Shown in pieces: positions 1 to 6,868 of a stretch of DNA of 11,878 nucleotides. The stretch comes from Bacillota bacterium (lineage in GTDB: Bacteria > Bacillota > Clostridia > Tissierellales > Peptoniphilaceae), in NCBI GenBank assembly GCA_023443025.1, contig JAEZWM010000079.1, positions 1 through 11,878 of the forward strand, in the 5' to 3' direction. The notes beneath the pieces were generated by a model. The model did not search any database, was not told the origin of the DNA, and was given only the letters and a program-made list of their open reading frames with translations. The position numbers and the translations under genes are program-made. Within the stretch, counting starts at the first letter, position 1; every line of letters starts with the position of its first letter.

Positions 1-127
1 AATTTAAGTAGAAATTGTATTACACGATCTCTACAAAAGCACTAGGATACAATTTTAAATTAACATAAAAAATGTATCGACTATCTTAATCAGGATAAGC
101 CGATACACAAAATATTTTACACTACCC
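1..127 (+). repeat. Left terminal inverted repeat (127 bp)
   Basis: Begins AATTTAAGTAGAAATTGTAT and ends CACTACCC. It matches the reverse complement of 11752-11878 at all 127 positions. It has internal symmetry: AAATTGTAT (12-20) is inverted at 47-55 (ATACAATTT), and TGTATCG (73-79) pairs with CGATACA (101-107) inside a longer imperfect hairpin. Such nested palindromes could be recombinase binding sites. On the minus strand the hairpin is followed by six T residues (complement of 67-72), so it may also stop leftward transcription out of the element. Confidence 0.97.
73..107 (-). terminator. Hairpin with T-run inside left terminal repeat
   Basis: TGTATCG (73-79) and CGATACA (101-107) form the base of an imperfect stem that continues with ACTATC against GATAAGC (one wobble, one bulge). 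Reading leftward, the stem is followed by TTTTTT (complement of 67-72), the layout of an intrinsic terminator for the minus strand. It would be a second stop for araC transcription, after the terminator at 143-160. The terminator role is inferred; the same sequence could instead be a recombinase binding site. Confidence 0.45.
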
Positions 128-171
128 AGAAAGATAAAAATCGGCAGTCTTCAGACTGCCTTTATTTTTTT
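128..171 (+). repeat. Direct repeat copy 1 flanking the transport module
   Basis: Positions 128-171 match 9112-9155 in the same orientation. By eye 31 of 32 bases match over 140-171 against 9124-9155 (the only difference is the hairpin loop, TTCA against TTCG), and about 8 of 12 match just upstream. The similarity covers the terminator hairpin and some sequence before it, and stops sharply after the T-run. The pair encloses the complete AraC-ABC-MATE-ECF module. Confidence 0.8.
143..171 (+). terminator. Intrinsic terminator, repeat copy 1
   Basis: Perfect 7-bp stem GGCAGTC (143-149), loop TTCA, GACTGCC (154-160), then TTTATTTTTTT (161-171). The complement strand also has a T-rich stretch after the stem (complement of 132-140), so it may end araC transcription, which comes from the right on the minus strand. 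No rightward gene lies upstream inside the element, so a rightward role would only be blocking read-through from the left flank. It is a near copy of 9127-9155. Confidence 0.75.
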
Positions 172-256
172 ACTCATTTTTAAATCTAATTTATTTAGGT
201 CATATATGCATATCCACTTAAACTCATATAAAAACATGGCTTGTAAAAAAATAATT

Positions 257-355
257 TTAATCACAATAATCGCATTTTAACTTGTGATGTTTGCAAGCTA
301 AATTACGAACCTCACTAGGAAGTTTTCCCTTATATCTTTTGTAATAAATGGAAAA
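257..355 (-). pseudogene. Out-of-frame original 3' end of the araC gene
   Basis: In the -1-shifted minus-strand frame, 257-355 encodes SIYYKRYKGKLPSEVR followed by NLACKHHKLKCDYCD and a stop at 257-259. This is the canonical second half of the last AraC helix-turn-helix and its C-terminal end, joined to the annotated frame at a four-base homopolymer that would have been five bases. The segment looks like coding sequence orphaned by a one-base deletion, or by a sequencing error in a homopolymer. Confidence 0.75.
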
Positions 356-1248
356 TTTGCTATGGATGTGTATCCAACAGATTCAGCTATTTCCTTTATA
401 GGTAGTTCAGTGTTTAAGAGAAGAGTCTCAGCCATATTCATTCTTTTTCTTTGGGTGTATTCTGTAATGCTTTGACCATATTTTTCTTTGAATAAATTTT
501 TTAATTTTGTTCCGCTCATTTTAGAAATTTTTTCAAGAGTATCCTGCTTTACATTCATAGAGAAATGATAATCTAAGAATCTTGCTACATCTTCAAGTGC
601 TTCATTATCATCAGATTCAATTTTATATTTTTTCCTATTTAAGTAGGTGTCGATTACAATACTTACCCATTCATTTGCTTTGGCTTTAAAGAAAAAATCA
701 GCGGCAGGAGCGTCCATCTTACAATTTAATATTTCCATCGCCACTTTTTCTAAGGATTTTGTAAGAATTATTTGATTTGTTTGAAGTAAAGCTCCATAAA
801 ATGATTCTGAATCAATATTAATAGATGATAGGTGGTTTTCTAAAAGTTCTCTTTTAAAGCCTATAGAAACAGAAAGATAATATGAATTCTCGTGTAATAA
901 AAAAACAAAATCGTCTTTTATATTGTCAAAGTCAAAAGTACATAAAGAGTTTGCGGTAAGAGTTTGATATGGATTAAATTTTTCTCCGTTTGCGCTGATT
1001 ATGTAGCTTGAATAAATTGAAATATAATCTGCCATACTATAAGTGCTATTTTGAATTACTTCTTCTCTGATATAAAAATCGTGGATATCAACAATAAATC
1101 CATCTCCTTCATAAAACCAATATAGACCATCTGCATAAGTTGAGTCCTCTTTATTCCAACAAAAAGTGTGCCCTGCACTTGAGTACTTCTTATTGTTTTT
1201 ACATTCATCTACTTTCATATAATCTTTTACAAAATCACAATATGTCAT
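298..1248 (-). CDS. AraC/YbtA-type transcriptional regulator, C-terminus frameshifted
   Basis: Likely a substrate-sensing regulator of the divergent transport operon. The N-terminal ~200 residues would be the effector-binding part and are not recognisable by motif. The C-terminal ~100 residues are an AraC double helix-turn-helix: LKNLFKEKYGQSITEY, a linker helix RKRMNMAETLL, then PIKEIAESVGYTSIANF. After ANF the frame departs from the family pattern and ends in PFITKDIRENF and a short tail. One extra T in the run complementary to 352-355 restores SIYYKRYKGKLPSEVR, matching the expected second recognition helix and PSEYR-like end, and would run to a stop at 257-259 (330 residues instead of 316). 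ATG at 1246-1248 is preferred over an upstream TTG (1272) because GGATAGGTG lies just before it. A YbtA/PchR-like role is inferred from architecture and context. The regulator may be impaired. Confidence 0.85.
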   Translation of the reverse strand: MTYCDFVKDYMKVDECKNNKKYSSAGHTFCWNKEDSTYADGLYWFYEGDGFIVDIHDFYIREEVIQNSTYSMADYISIYSSYIISANGEKFNPYQTLTANSLCTFDFDNIKDDFVFLLHENSYYLSVSIGFKRELLENHLSSINIDSESFYGALLQTNQIILTKSLEKVAMEILNCKMDAPAADFFFKAKANEWVSIVIDTYLNRKKYKIESDDNEALEDVARFLDYHFSMNVKQDTLEKISKMSGTKLKNLFKEKYGQSITEYTQRKRMNMAETLLLNTELPIKEIAESVGYTSIANFPFITKDIRENFLVRFVI

Positions 1249-1303
1249 AATACACCTATCCCTTTTAGACAATATTCCAATTAGCCTTATTAATCCAAAA
1301 CTA

Positions 1304-1333
1304 TTGTATTAGTAATTATAACAGATGTATAAT
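1304..1333 (+). promoter_or_regulatory. Predicted promoter of the ABC-MATE-ECF operon
   Basis: A perfect -10 TATAAT (1328-1333) lies 18 bases after a weak -35 TTGTAT (1304-1309). Transcription would start near 1340, inside the Fur-box-like palindrome at 1339-1357, giving a leader of about 70 bases before the first gene. The weak -35 fits a promoter that needs an activator such as the adjacent AraC protein. Predicted from sequence only. Confidence 0.6.
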
Positions 1334-1343
1334 GGAAAAGCAA
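1315..1343 (-). promoter_or_regulatory. Predicted araC promoter (divergent)
   Basis: On the minus strand TTGCTT (complement of 1338-1343) and a perfect TATAAT (complement of 1315-1320) are separated by 17 bases, upstream of the araC ribosome binding site. The -35 box overlaps the Fur-box-like palindrome and the -10 lies within the spacer of the opposing promoter, so the two divergent promoters physically overlap. Confidence 0.55.
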
Positions 1344-1357
1344 TGATACTCATTATC
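1339..1357 (+). promoter_or_regulatory. Fur-box-like operator
   Basis: AGCAATGATACTCATTATC matches the classical 19-bp Fur box (GATAAT-GATAAT-C-ATTATC) at 15 of 19 positions. It matches the Bacillus-type 7-1-7 box TGATAAT-N-ATTATCA at 12 of 14 specified positions (1344-1358). It sits on the predicted transcription start of the transport operon and overlaps the -35 of araC, an ideal place for iron-dependent repression of both. The match is seen; Fur binding is inferred, and PerR uses a related box. Confidence 0.65.
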
Positions 1358-1393
1358 GAAAAAGCAAATTTATATCTAAAAGGGATATCAAAG

Positions 1394-1400
1394 AAAGGAG
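1394..1400 (+). promoter_or_regulatory. Ribosome binding site setting the start of the first ABC gene
   Basis: AAAGGAG lies 8 bases before ATG 1409. The in-frame ATG at 1403 is only 2 bases away and the one at 1325 lies inside the predicted promoter, so 1409 is the probable start. Confidence 0.75.
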
Positions 1401-1408
1401 ATATGATT

Positions 1409-3163
1409 ATGAAGATTTACAAAAAACTATTTGCTTATGTACAGGATAAAAAATATCTTGGGGTTTTAGCTATAGTTTTTTCTGCTATATCTGCTGTGCT
1501 TACGGTATATGGATATTACTTAATCTACAAATTTTTAGATAGGTTAATAATTAATTCAAATTTATCTGGTGCAGAGAGCTTAGCATTAAAATCTGTTATT
1601 ACACTAACAATTGGAGCTGTATTTTATTTTGTTTCAGGAATGTTTTCACACATCTTGGGATTTAGGCTTGAAACAAATTTAAGAAAAAGAGGGATCGATG
1701 GTTTAGAGAAAGCAAGTTTTAGGTTTTTTGACTTGAATCCTTCTGGTCAAATTAGAAAAATCATAGATGACAATGCAGCACAAACTCATCAGGTTGTAGC
1801 TCACATGATTCCAGATAGCTCTCAGGCAATAGTTACACCCGTACTTGTCCTTGCACTAGGCTTTATAGTAAGTATAAGAGTTGGCATAACCTTGCTTGCT
1901 CTTACAATAATTGGTGGCTTAATTTTAGGGGCAATGATGGGCGAGCAAGAATTTATGAAGATATACCAGGAAGCTCTATCTAAACTAAGTGCTGAAACTG
2001 TTGAGTACGTTAGAGGGATGCAAGTTGTAAAAATATTTAAAGCAAATGTTGAGTCCTTTAAAAGTTTTTACAAGGCGATAAAAGATTACTCAAAGTATGC
2101 TTATAATTATTCACTATCTTGTAAAAAACCCTATGTTTGGTATCAGTGGTTATTTTTTGGGCTGATTACAATTTTAATTATTCCTATTCTTTATTTTATG
2201 ACTACCTTAGGCAGCACCAAGGTGATCTTACTAGAGCTTATTATGATTTTGTTTTTATCAGGAGTTCTCTTTGTTTCATTTATGAGGATGATGTGGTACT
2301 CCATGTACATTTCTCAAGGCAATTATGCCGTAGATACTTTAGAGACGCTTTACGAAGATATGCAAAAAGACAAATTGGTGCATGGCAATGTCAATAATTT
2401 TAAAAATTATAATATAGAATTTGAGAATGTTAGCTTTGCTTACAATGATAAGGCTGTAATTGAAAATTTATCCTTTAAATTAGAAGAAGGAAAGTCCTAT
2501 GCACTAGTCGGTTCATCTGGATCAGGCAAATCAACAGTGGCAAAACTTATATCAGGTTTTTACAATGTTAATGAAGGCAGTATAAAGATTGGTGGGGTAC
2601 CAATAAGTGAATATTCTGACGAAGCCTTAATTAAAGCCATTTCCTTTGTCTTTCAAGATTCAAAATTATTCAAGAAAAGCATTTATGAAAATGTAGCTTT
2701 AGCCAATAAAGAAGCGACAAGAGATGACGTTATGAGAGCCTTAAAATTAGCAGGATGTGATTTGATATTAGAAAAATTCCCAGAAAGAGAAAATACAATT
2801 ATAGGCTCAAAAGGAGTTTATTTATCTGGTGGAGAAAAACAAAGAATTGCAATTGCAAGAGCAATTTTAAAGGATTCAAAAATTATTATTATGGATGAAG
2901 CATCAGCATCAATTGACCCAGATAACGAGTATGAACTACAAAAAGCTTTCAAAAATCTTATGAAAGATAAAACAGTTATCATGATTGCACACAGACTATC
3001 TACAATTAAAGAACTTGATGAAATTATTGTGATGGATAGTGGAAAAATTATAGAAAGAGGCTCCGACAAAAAATTAATGTCAAGAGATACAAGCTATAAG
3101 AGACTGCAAGAGATGTTTAACAGTGCAAATGAATGGAGGGTTTCAAATGAAGGCGTTTTATAA
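1409..3163 (+). CDS. ABC transporter, fused permease/ATPase half-transporter (YbtP/Q- or SiaD-like)
   Basis: A 584-residue half-transporter with an exporter-type fold, expected in the cytoplasmic membrane as a heterodimer with the next gene product. The first ~330 residues hold about six hydrophobic spans. The C-terminal ATPase has Walker A GSSGSGKST (368-376), Q-loop VFQD, signature LSGGEKQR (472-479), Walker B MDEA (D496, E497), D-loop SASID and switch His528, so it looks catalytically complete. In YbtPQ, IrtAB and streptococcal siderophore/haem loci such pairs import an iron chelate despite the exporter fold. The adjacent ECF genes, AraC and Fur-like box favour that role; export of a drug or peptide cannot be excluded. 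It overlaps the next gene by 17 bases. Position of the true start: see the ribosome binding site at 1394. Confidence 0.93.
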   Translation: MKIYKKLFAYVQDKKYLGVLAIVFSAISAVLTVYGYYLIYKFLDRLIINSNLSGAESLALKSVITLTIGAVFYFVSGMFSHILGFRLETNLRKRGIDGLEKASFRFFDLNPSGQIRKIIDDNAAQTHQVVAHMIPDSSQAIVTPVLVLALGFIVSIRVGITLLALTIIGGLILGAMMGEQEFMKIYQEALSKLSAETVEYVRGMQVVKIFKANVESFKSFYKAIKDYSKYAYNYSLSCKKPYVWYQWLFFGLITILIIPILYFMTTLGSTKVILLELIMILFLSGVLFVSFMRMMWYSMYISQGNYAVDTLETLYEDMQKDKLVHGNVNNFKNYNIEFENVSFAYNDKAVIENLSFKLEEGKSYALVGSSGSGKSTVAKLISGFYNVNEGSIKIGGVPISEYSDEALIKAISFVFQDSKLFKKSIYENVALANKEATRDDVMRALKLAGCDLILEKFPERENTIIGSKGVYLSGGEKQRIAIARAILKDSKIIIMDEASASIDPDNEYELQKAFKNLMKDKTVIMIAHRLSTIKELDEIIVMDSGKIIERGSDKKLMSRDTSYKRLQEMFNSANEWRVSNEGVL

Positions 3164-4868
3164 AAAAAGATTTGCTCTTACAGATAAAGGAGCAAGAAAT
3201 TTAAGTAAAGCAACATTGTCTTCATTTTTCGTCTACTGTATAAACATGCTTCCTGCCATATTGCTAATGATTTTTGCTCAGGAAGTTTTAGAAAATATCA
3301 ATAAAAGCAATGGATTTTATACAGTATTCTCAGCCTTGACTTTGCTAGCAATGTATATTTTGCTTTCTATCGAATACGATAAATTATATAGCACAACCTA
3401 TCAAGAAAGTGCAGATTTAAGAATAAGGACAGCGGAGAATTTATCAAAGCTACCTCTATCCTACTTTTCTAAGCATGATATTTCCGACCTTTCACAAACA
3501 ATCATGTCTGATATTGAAGGTATAGAGCATGCAATGAGTCACTCAATACCAAAGGTGGGCGGCATGGCACTGTTTTTTCCATTAATATCCGTCATGATGC
3601 TAATAGGTAATGTCAAGATGGGGTTAGCTGTAATTATTCCATCACTTTTAAGCTTTATATTTATACCTTTATCTAAAAAATATCAGGTTAAGGGACATAA
3701 TAGATATTATGATGTCTTAAGAAAAAACTCAGAAAGCTTTCAAGAAAATATCGAAATGCAAATGGAGATTAAAGCATATAATTTATCGAAGGATATTAAA
3801 GATGACTTATATAAAAAGATGGAAGAGAGTGAGAGAGTACACTTAAAGGCGGAAATAACTACAATTTTAACTATGTCTATATCTTCAATATTTAGCTTTA
3901 TATCTCTTGCCGTTGTGATATTTGTCGGTGTAAATCTAATTATTAATAAAGAGATAAGTTCTCTCTACCTTATAGGATATTTGCTAGCTGCTATGAAGAT
4001 AAAAGACTCTCTAGATGCATCTAAAGAGGGTTTGATGGAAATATTTTATTTATCGCCAAAAATTGAAAGATTAAAAGAAATTCAAAATCAAGATTTACAA
4101 GAAGGCGATGACTATGAACTAAAAAAATTTGATATTGATCTAAAAGATGTTGAGTTTGCCTACAACAAAGACACAAAAGTTTTAAATGGTGTAAGCTTTA
4201 AAGCTAAGCAGGGAGAGGTTACTGCTTTGGTAGGAGCAAGCGGATGCGGTAAAACAACTATCTTGAAACTTATATCAAGACTTTATGATTATGATGAGGG
4301 AGAAATCCTAATCGACGACAAAGATATAAAAGAAATATCAACAGAATCACTTTTTGACAAGGTATCAATAGTTTTCCAAGACGTGGTTCTCTTTAATCAA
4401 AGCGTCATGGAAAATATTAGAATCGGAAAGCAAAATGCAAGTGACGAAGAAGTTAAAAGAGCAGCAAAACTTGCAAACTGCACAGATTTTATAGAAAAAA
4501 TGGATAAAGGCTTCGATACAGTTATTGGTGAGAACGGTGCTGAGCTATCAGGTGGAGAAAGGCAGAGATTATCAATAGCCAGAGCCTTCTTAAAAGATGC
4601 ACCGATATTGATCTTGGATGAGATAGCAGCAAGCCTTGATGTTGACAACGAGAAAAAAATTCAAGAGTCTTTAAATAATTTAATTAAAGATAAAACAGTT
4701 GTTATCATTTCACACAGAATGAAATCCATAGAAAATGCGGATAAGATAGTAGTTTTTGAAAACGGAAGAGTAGAAAGTGAAGGCAAGCATGAAGAGCTTT
4801 TACAAAAATCAAAAGTTTACAAGAATTTAATAGAAAAGACAAAAATGGCAGAAGAATTTATTTATTGA
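3147..4868 (+). CDS. ABC transporter, second permease/ATPase half-transporter (YbtQ/P- or SiaE-like)
   Basis: A 573-residue partner of the upstream half-transporter. ATG 3147 is chosen because GGAGGG (3135-3140) sits 6 bases before it; the ATG at 3123 has no such site. The N-terminal ~310 residues carry about six membrane spans. The ATPase domain has Walker A GASGCGKTT (363-371), Q-loop VFQDVV, signature LSGGERQR (467-474), Walker B ILDE (D491, E492), D-loop ASLD and His523. Both ATP sites of the dimer therefore look competent, unlike many heterodimeric exporters with one degenerate site. Start overlaps the upstream stop by 17 bases, suggesting translational coupling and equal stoichiometry. 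Its last 13 codons are copied downstream of the MATE gene (6234-6273). Substrate inferred to be an iron chelate or haem. Confidence 0.93.
   Translation: MKAFYKKRFALTDKGARNLSKATLSSFFVYCINMLPAILLMIFAQEVLENINKSNGFYTVFSALTLLAMYILLSIEYDKLYSTTYQESADLRIRTAENLSKLPLSYFSKHDISDLSQTIMSDIEGIEHAMSHSIPKVGGMALFFPLISVMMLIGNVKMGLAVIIPSLLSFIFIPLSKKYQVKGHNRYYDVLRKNSESFQENIEMQMEIKAYNLSKDIKDDLYKKMEESERVHLKAEITTILTMSISSIFSFISLAVVIFVGVNLIINKEISSLYLIGYLLAAMKIKDSLDASKEGLMEIFYLSPKIERLKEIQNQDLQEGDDYELKKFDIDLKDVEFAYNKDTKVLNGVSFKAKQGEVTALVGASGCGKTTILKLISRLYDYDEGEILIDDKDIKEISTESLFDKVSIVFQDVVLFNQSVMENIRIGKQNASDEEVKRAAKLANCTDFIEKMDKGFDTVIGENGAELSGGERQRLSIARAFLKDAPILILDEIAASLDVDNEKKIQESLNNLIKDKTVVIISHRMKSIENADKIVVFENGRVESEGKHEELLQKSKVYKNLIEKTKMAEEFIY
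4829..4866 (+). repeat. Direct repeat copy A (3' end of second ABC gene)
   Basis: Matches 6234-6271 at 36 of 38 positions, with the last 28 bases identical (4839-4866 against 6244-6271). Here it encodes the in-frame C-terminus EKTKMAEEFIY of the ABC protein. The two copies bracket the MATE gene. Confidence 0.9.
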
Positions 4869-4879
4869 GGGGATTAAAA

Positions 4880-6223
4880 ATGAAACAAAACATGAAAGAA
4901 CAGCTGTTAACCAAGAAGCCATTGTCTTTAATGTTTCAATTATCTATACCAGCAGTAATTGGGATGGTAGTTATAGGCCTATATCCACTTATGGATGGAA
5001 TATTTGCTGGACAAATAATTGGTGAGAATGCTATGGCGGCTTGCTCAATAGCTATGCCACTTACATTTTTTAATAATGGGATTGCAACGCTTATAGGGAT
5101 AGGTTCGGCATCCATTTTATCAAGAGCCATGGGAAAAGGTGATAATGATACTATAGATAAACTTATGGGAAATCTTATCTATTGGGTTATCTTTTTTTCA
5201 ACGATTATAACAATAGGAGGAATACTTCTAGGACCATATTTTTTAGATTTAATTGGAGCAACAGGAGAAATAAAGGCATTAGGCATAAGGTATTTAAGAA
5301 TAATATTTCTAGCCTCAATTTTTGTAAACTTTACCCAGTCAGCCAATATGGTTATGCGTGGTGAAGGGCTTATGAAAAGAGCAATGAGTATCATGGGGCT
5401 TGGTACCTTTATCAATATAGCTCTTGATCCAATACTAATGAAATTAATGGGTGATTATGCTATTGAGGGAGCAGCTATAGCTACCGTAACAGCACAAATA
5501 ATTCAAGCTGTCATTACTCTTTATTATTTTAAGAATAAAAGTGAAAATTTAAAAATAGGGAAAACAAAAAAAGAAAAAGATATATCAAAGGAAATGTTTG
5601 GAGTAGGTTTCTCAGCTATGATCATGCAAGTATTTTTCATGATTCAGCAAACATTGCTTTATAGACAAGCTTTTAAATATGGAGGAGATTCAAATGCAAT
5701 ATTAATGTCAGCGACTTTGAGATTTTATGGGTTTTCATTTATACCAATCTGGGGAATGAGTCAGGGGTTACAGCCGATTATTGGCACAAACTTTGGAGCA
5801 AAACAATACAATAGAGTAAAGGAAACTATGAAGATATTTTCTATAGGAGGAACAGTACTTGCAGCAATTTTTTGGTTACCAGCACAAGTATTTTCAAAAC
5901 AGTTACTCGGTTTATTTAAAGTAAGTCAGGATATAATTTCAAGCGGAGTTAATAATTTCAGAATATTCTATTCAGTATTTATTCTTTATGGAATTATGAT
6001 TATGACAATAACTTTTTTTCAAGCGATTGGGGATGGAAAAAAAGCTGGAATGATTGTAATGCTAAGACAGTTAATACTACTTGTTCCAGCCTTACTTATA
6101 TTGCCAAGAATATTTGGAGCAGGGGCTGTTTGGTGGGCAGAACCAGTTGTAGATTTTACTATGATAATGGTAGGTTTAGCAATGCAAGCCAAGGCTCTTT
6201 CAAGTATGAATGTAAAAAATTAA
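4880..6223 (+). CDS. MATE family multidrug/metabolite efflux protein
   Basis: A 447-residue, very hydrophobic protein with about 12 predicted membrane spans and the usual MATE length. N-terminal features are typical of the MepA/DinF-like branch: PLSLMFQLSIPAVIGMVV, then PLMDGIFAGQIIGENAMAA, GIGSASILSRAMGKG, and later GMSQGLQPIIGTNFGAKQY. MATE proteins are Na+ or H+ antiporters that export cationic drugs or metabolites. ATG 4880 follows GAGGGG (4867-4872) closely; an upstream TTG (4865) is unlikely. It is the only exporter in an otherwise import-like operon and is bracketed by a duplicated ABC gene tail, so it seems to be an insertion. It could export a metallophore or remove excess haem or porphyrin; the substrate is unknown. 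Confidence 0.92.
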   Translation: MKQNMKEQLLTKKPLSLMFQLSIPAVIGMVVIGLYPLMDGIFAGQIIGENAMAACSIAMPLTFFNNGIATLIGIGSASILSRAMGKGDNDTIDKLMGNLIYWVIFFSTIITIGGILLGPYFLDLIGATGEIKALGIRYLRIIFLASIFVNFTQSANMVMRGEGLMKRAMSIMGLGTFINIALDPILMKLMGDYAIEGAAIATVTAQIIQAVITLYYFKNKSENLKIGKTKKEKDISKEMFGVGFSAMIMQVFFMIQQTLLYRQAFKYGGDSNAILMSATLRFYGFSFIPIWGMSQGLQPIIGTNFGAKQYNRVKETMKIFSIGGTVLAAIFWLPAQVFSKQLLGLFKVSQDIISSGVNNFRIFYSVFILYGIMIMTITFFQAIGDGKKAGMIVMLRQLILLVPALLILPRIFGAGAVWWAEPVVDFTMIMVGLAMQAKALSSMNVKN

Positions 6224-6233
6224 AAATAAAATA

Positions 6234-6273
6234 AAGAGAAAAAACAAAAATGGCAGAAGAATTTATTTATTAG
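6234..6273 (+). repeat. Direct repeat copy B, ghost 3' tail of the ABC gene
   Basis: 36 of 38 bases match the end of the second ABC gene (4829-4866). Reading the same frame gives EKTKMAEEFIY followed by TAG at 6271-6273, so it even keeps the reading frame and a stop, though nothing is fused upstream. It begins 10 bases after the MATE stop and its end merges with the AGGAGG ribosome binding site of the ECF S gene. This is best explained as a scar of MATE insertion. Confidence 0.88.
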
Positions 6274-6283
6274 GAGGAGTAAA

Positions 6284-6868
6284 ATGGATAATAAAAAATT
6301 AAAAGTGAAAGATTTAGTAAGTATCGGTGTTTTTGGCGTAATTTATTTTGCCTTGATGTTTGGTGTTGGTATGATGGGAATGATTCCGATATTGTTTTTA
6401 ATATACCCGACAGCATTAGCCATAGTTGCAGGAACTGTAGTTATGTTATTTATGACTAAGGTTCAAAAACCATGGGCATTATTTATTTTCGGTATGATAT
6501 CACCACTTGTGATGTTTGCAGGTGGTCATACTTATGTAGTGCCAGTGATTTCATTGATAGTAATGGTAATAGCTGAGTTGATTAGAAAGATTGGCAATTA
6601 TAATTCATTTAAATACAATATGCTTTCTTATGCAGTATTTAGCACATGGATTTGTAGTTCTATGATGCAAATGCTTTTAGCAAAAGAAAAATATATGGAA
6701 ATGTCTATGACAATGATGGGAAAAGATTATGTTGATGTATTAGAAAAGTTGATAACCTATCCTCACATGGCTTTAGTAGCCTTAGGTGCTTTCCTAGGAG
6801 GAATTCTTGGAGCATATATAGGCAAGGCTCTATTGAAGAAACACTTTGAAAAAGCAGGCATTGTATAA
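6284..6868 (+). CDS. ECF transporter substrate-binding (S) component, MptD/Trep_Strep family
   Basis: A 194-residue integral membrane protein that would bind the substrate and pair with the following EcfT and double ATPase. It opens KLKVKDLVSIGVFGVIYFALMF, has about five to six hydrophobic spans, a GGHTY motif near residues 79-83, many methionines around 126-147, and ends with a glycine-rich helix GAFLGGILGAYIGKALLKK. This matches the MptD-family (Trep_Strep) S components by general appearance. AGGAGG (6272-6277) sits 6 bases before ATG 6284. The stop overlaps the next start (TAATG). Related S components in streptococcal haem loci (SiaF-like) suggest haem or another iron compound, but S-component specificity cannot be read from sequence; a vitamin or queuosine precursor is possible. 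Confidence 0.85.
   Translation: MDNKKLKVKDLVSIGVFGVIYFALMFGVGMMGMIPILFLIYPTALAIVAGTVVMLFMTKVQKPWALFIFGMISPLVMFAGGHTYVVPVISLIVMVIAELIRKIGNYNSFKYNMLSYAVFSTWICSSMMQMLLAKEKYMEMSMTMMGKDYVDVLEKLITYPHMALVALGAFLGGILGAYIGKALLKKHFEKAGIV

Noticed and set aside
1..127. The terminal repeat as a self-contained small inverted-repeat element (MITE) with two inverted copies
   Set aside because: The 127-bp unit has no inverted repeats at its own two ends (AATTTAAG against CACTACCC), so it does not look like an independent MITE. The internal palindromes do not span its ends.
1358..1408. A riboswitch in the leader of the transport operon
   Set aside because: The predicted leader is only about 70 bases and shows no recognisable aptamer or terminator hairpin; operator control explains it better.
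1325..1408. An N-terminal extension of 28 residues on the first ABC protein
   Set aside because: The upstream ATG lies within the predicted promoter and Fur-like operator and has no ribosome binding site, whereas ATG 1409 has a good one.
2137..2397. An 86-codon frame inside the first ABC gene
   Set aside because: It is an out-of-frame shadow of a well-supported ABC transporter gene with no start signal.
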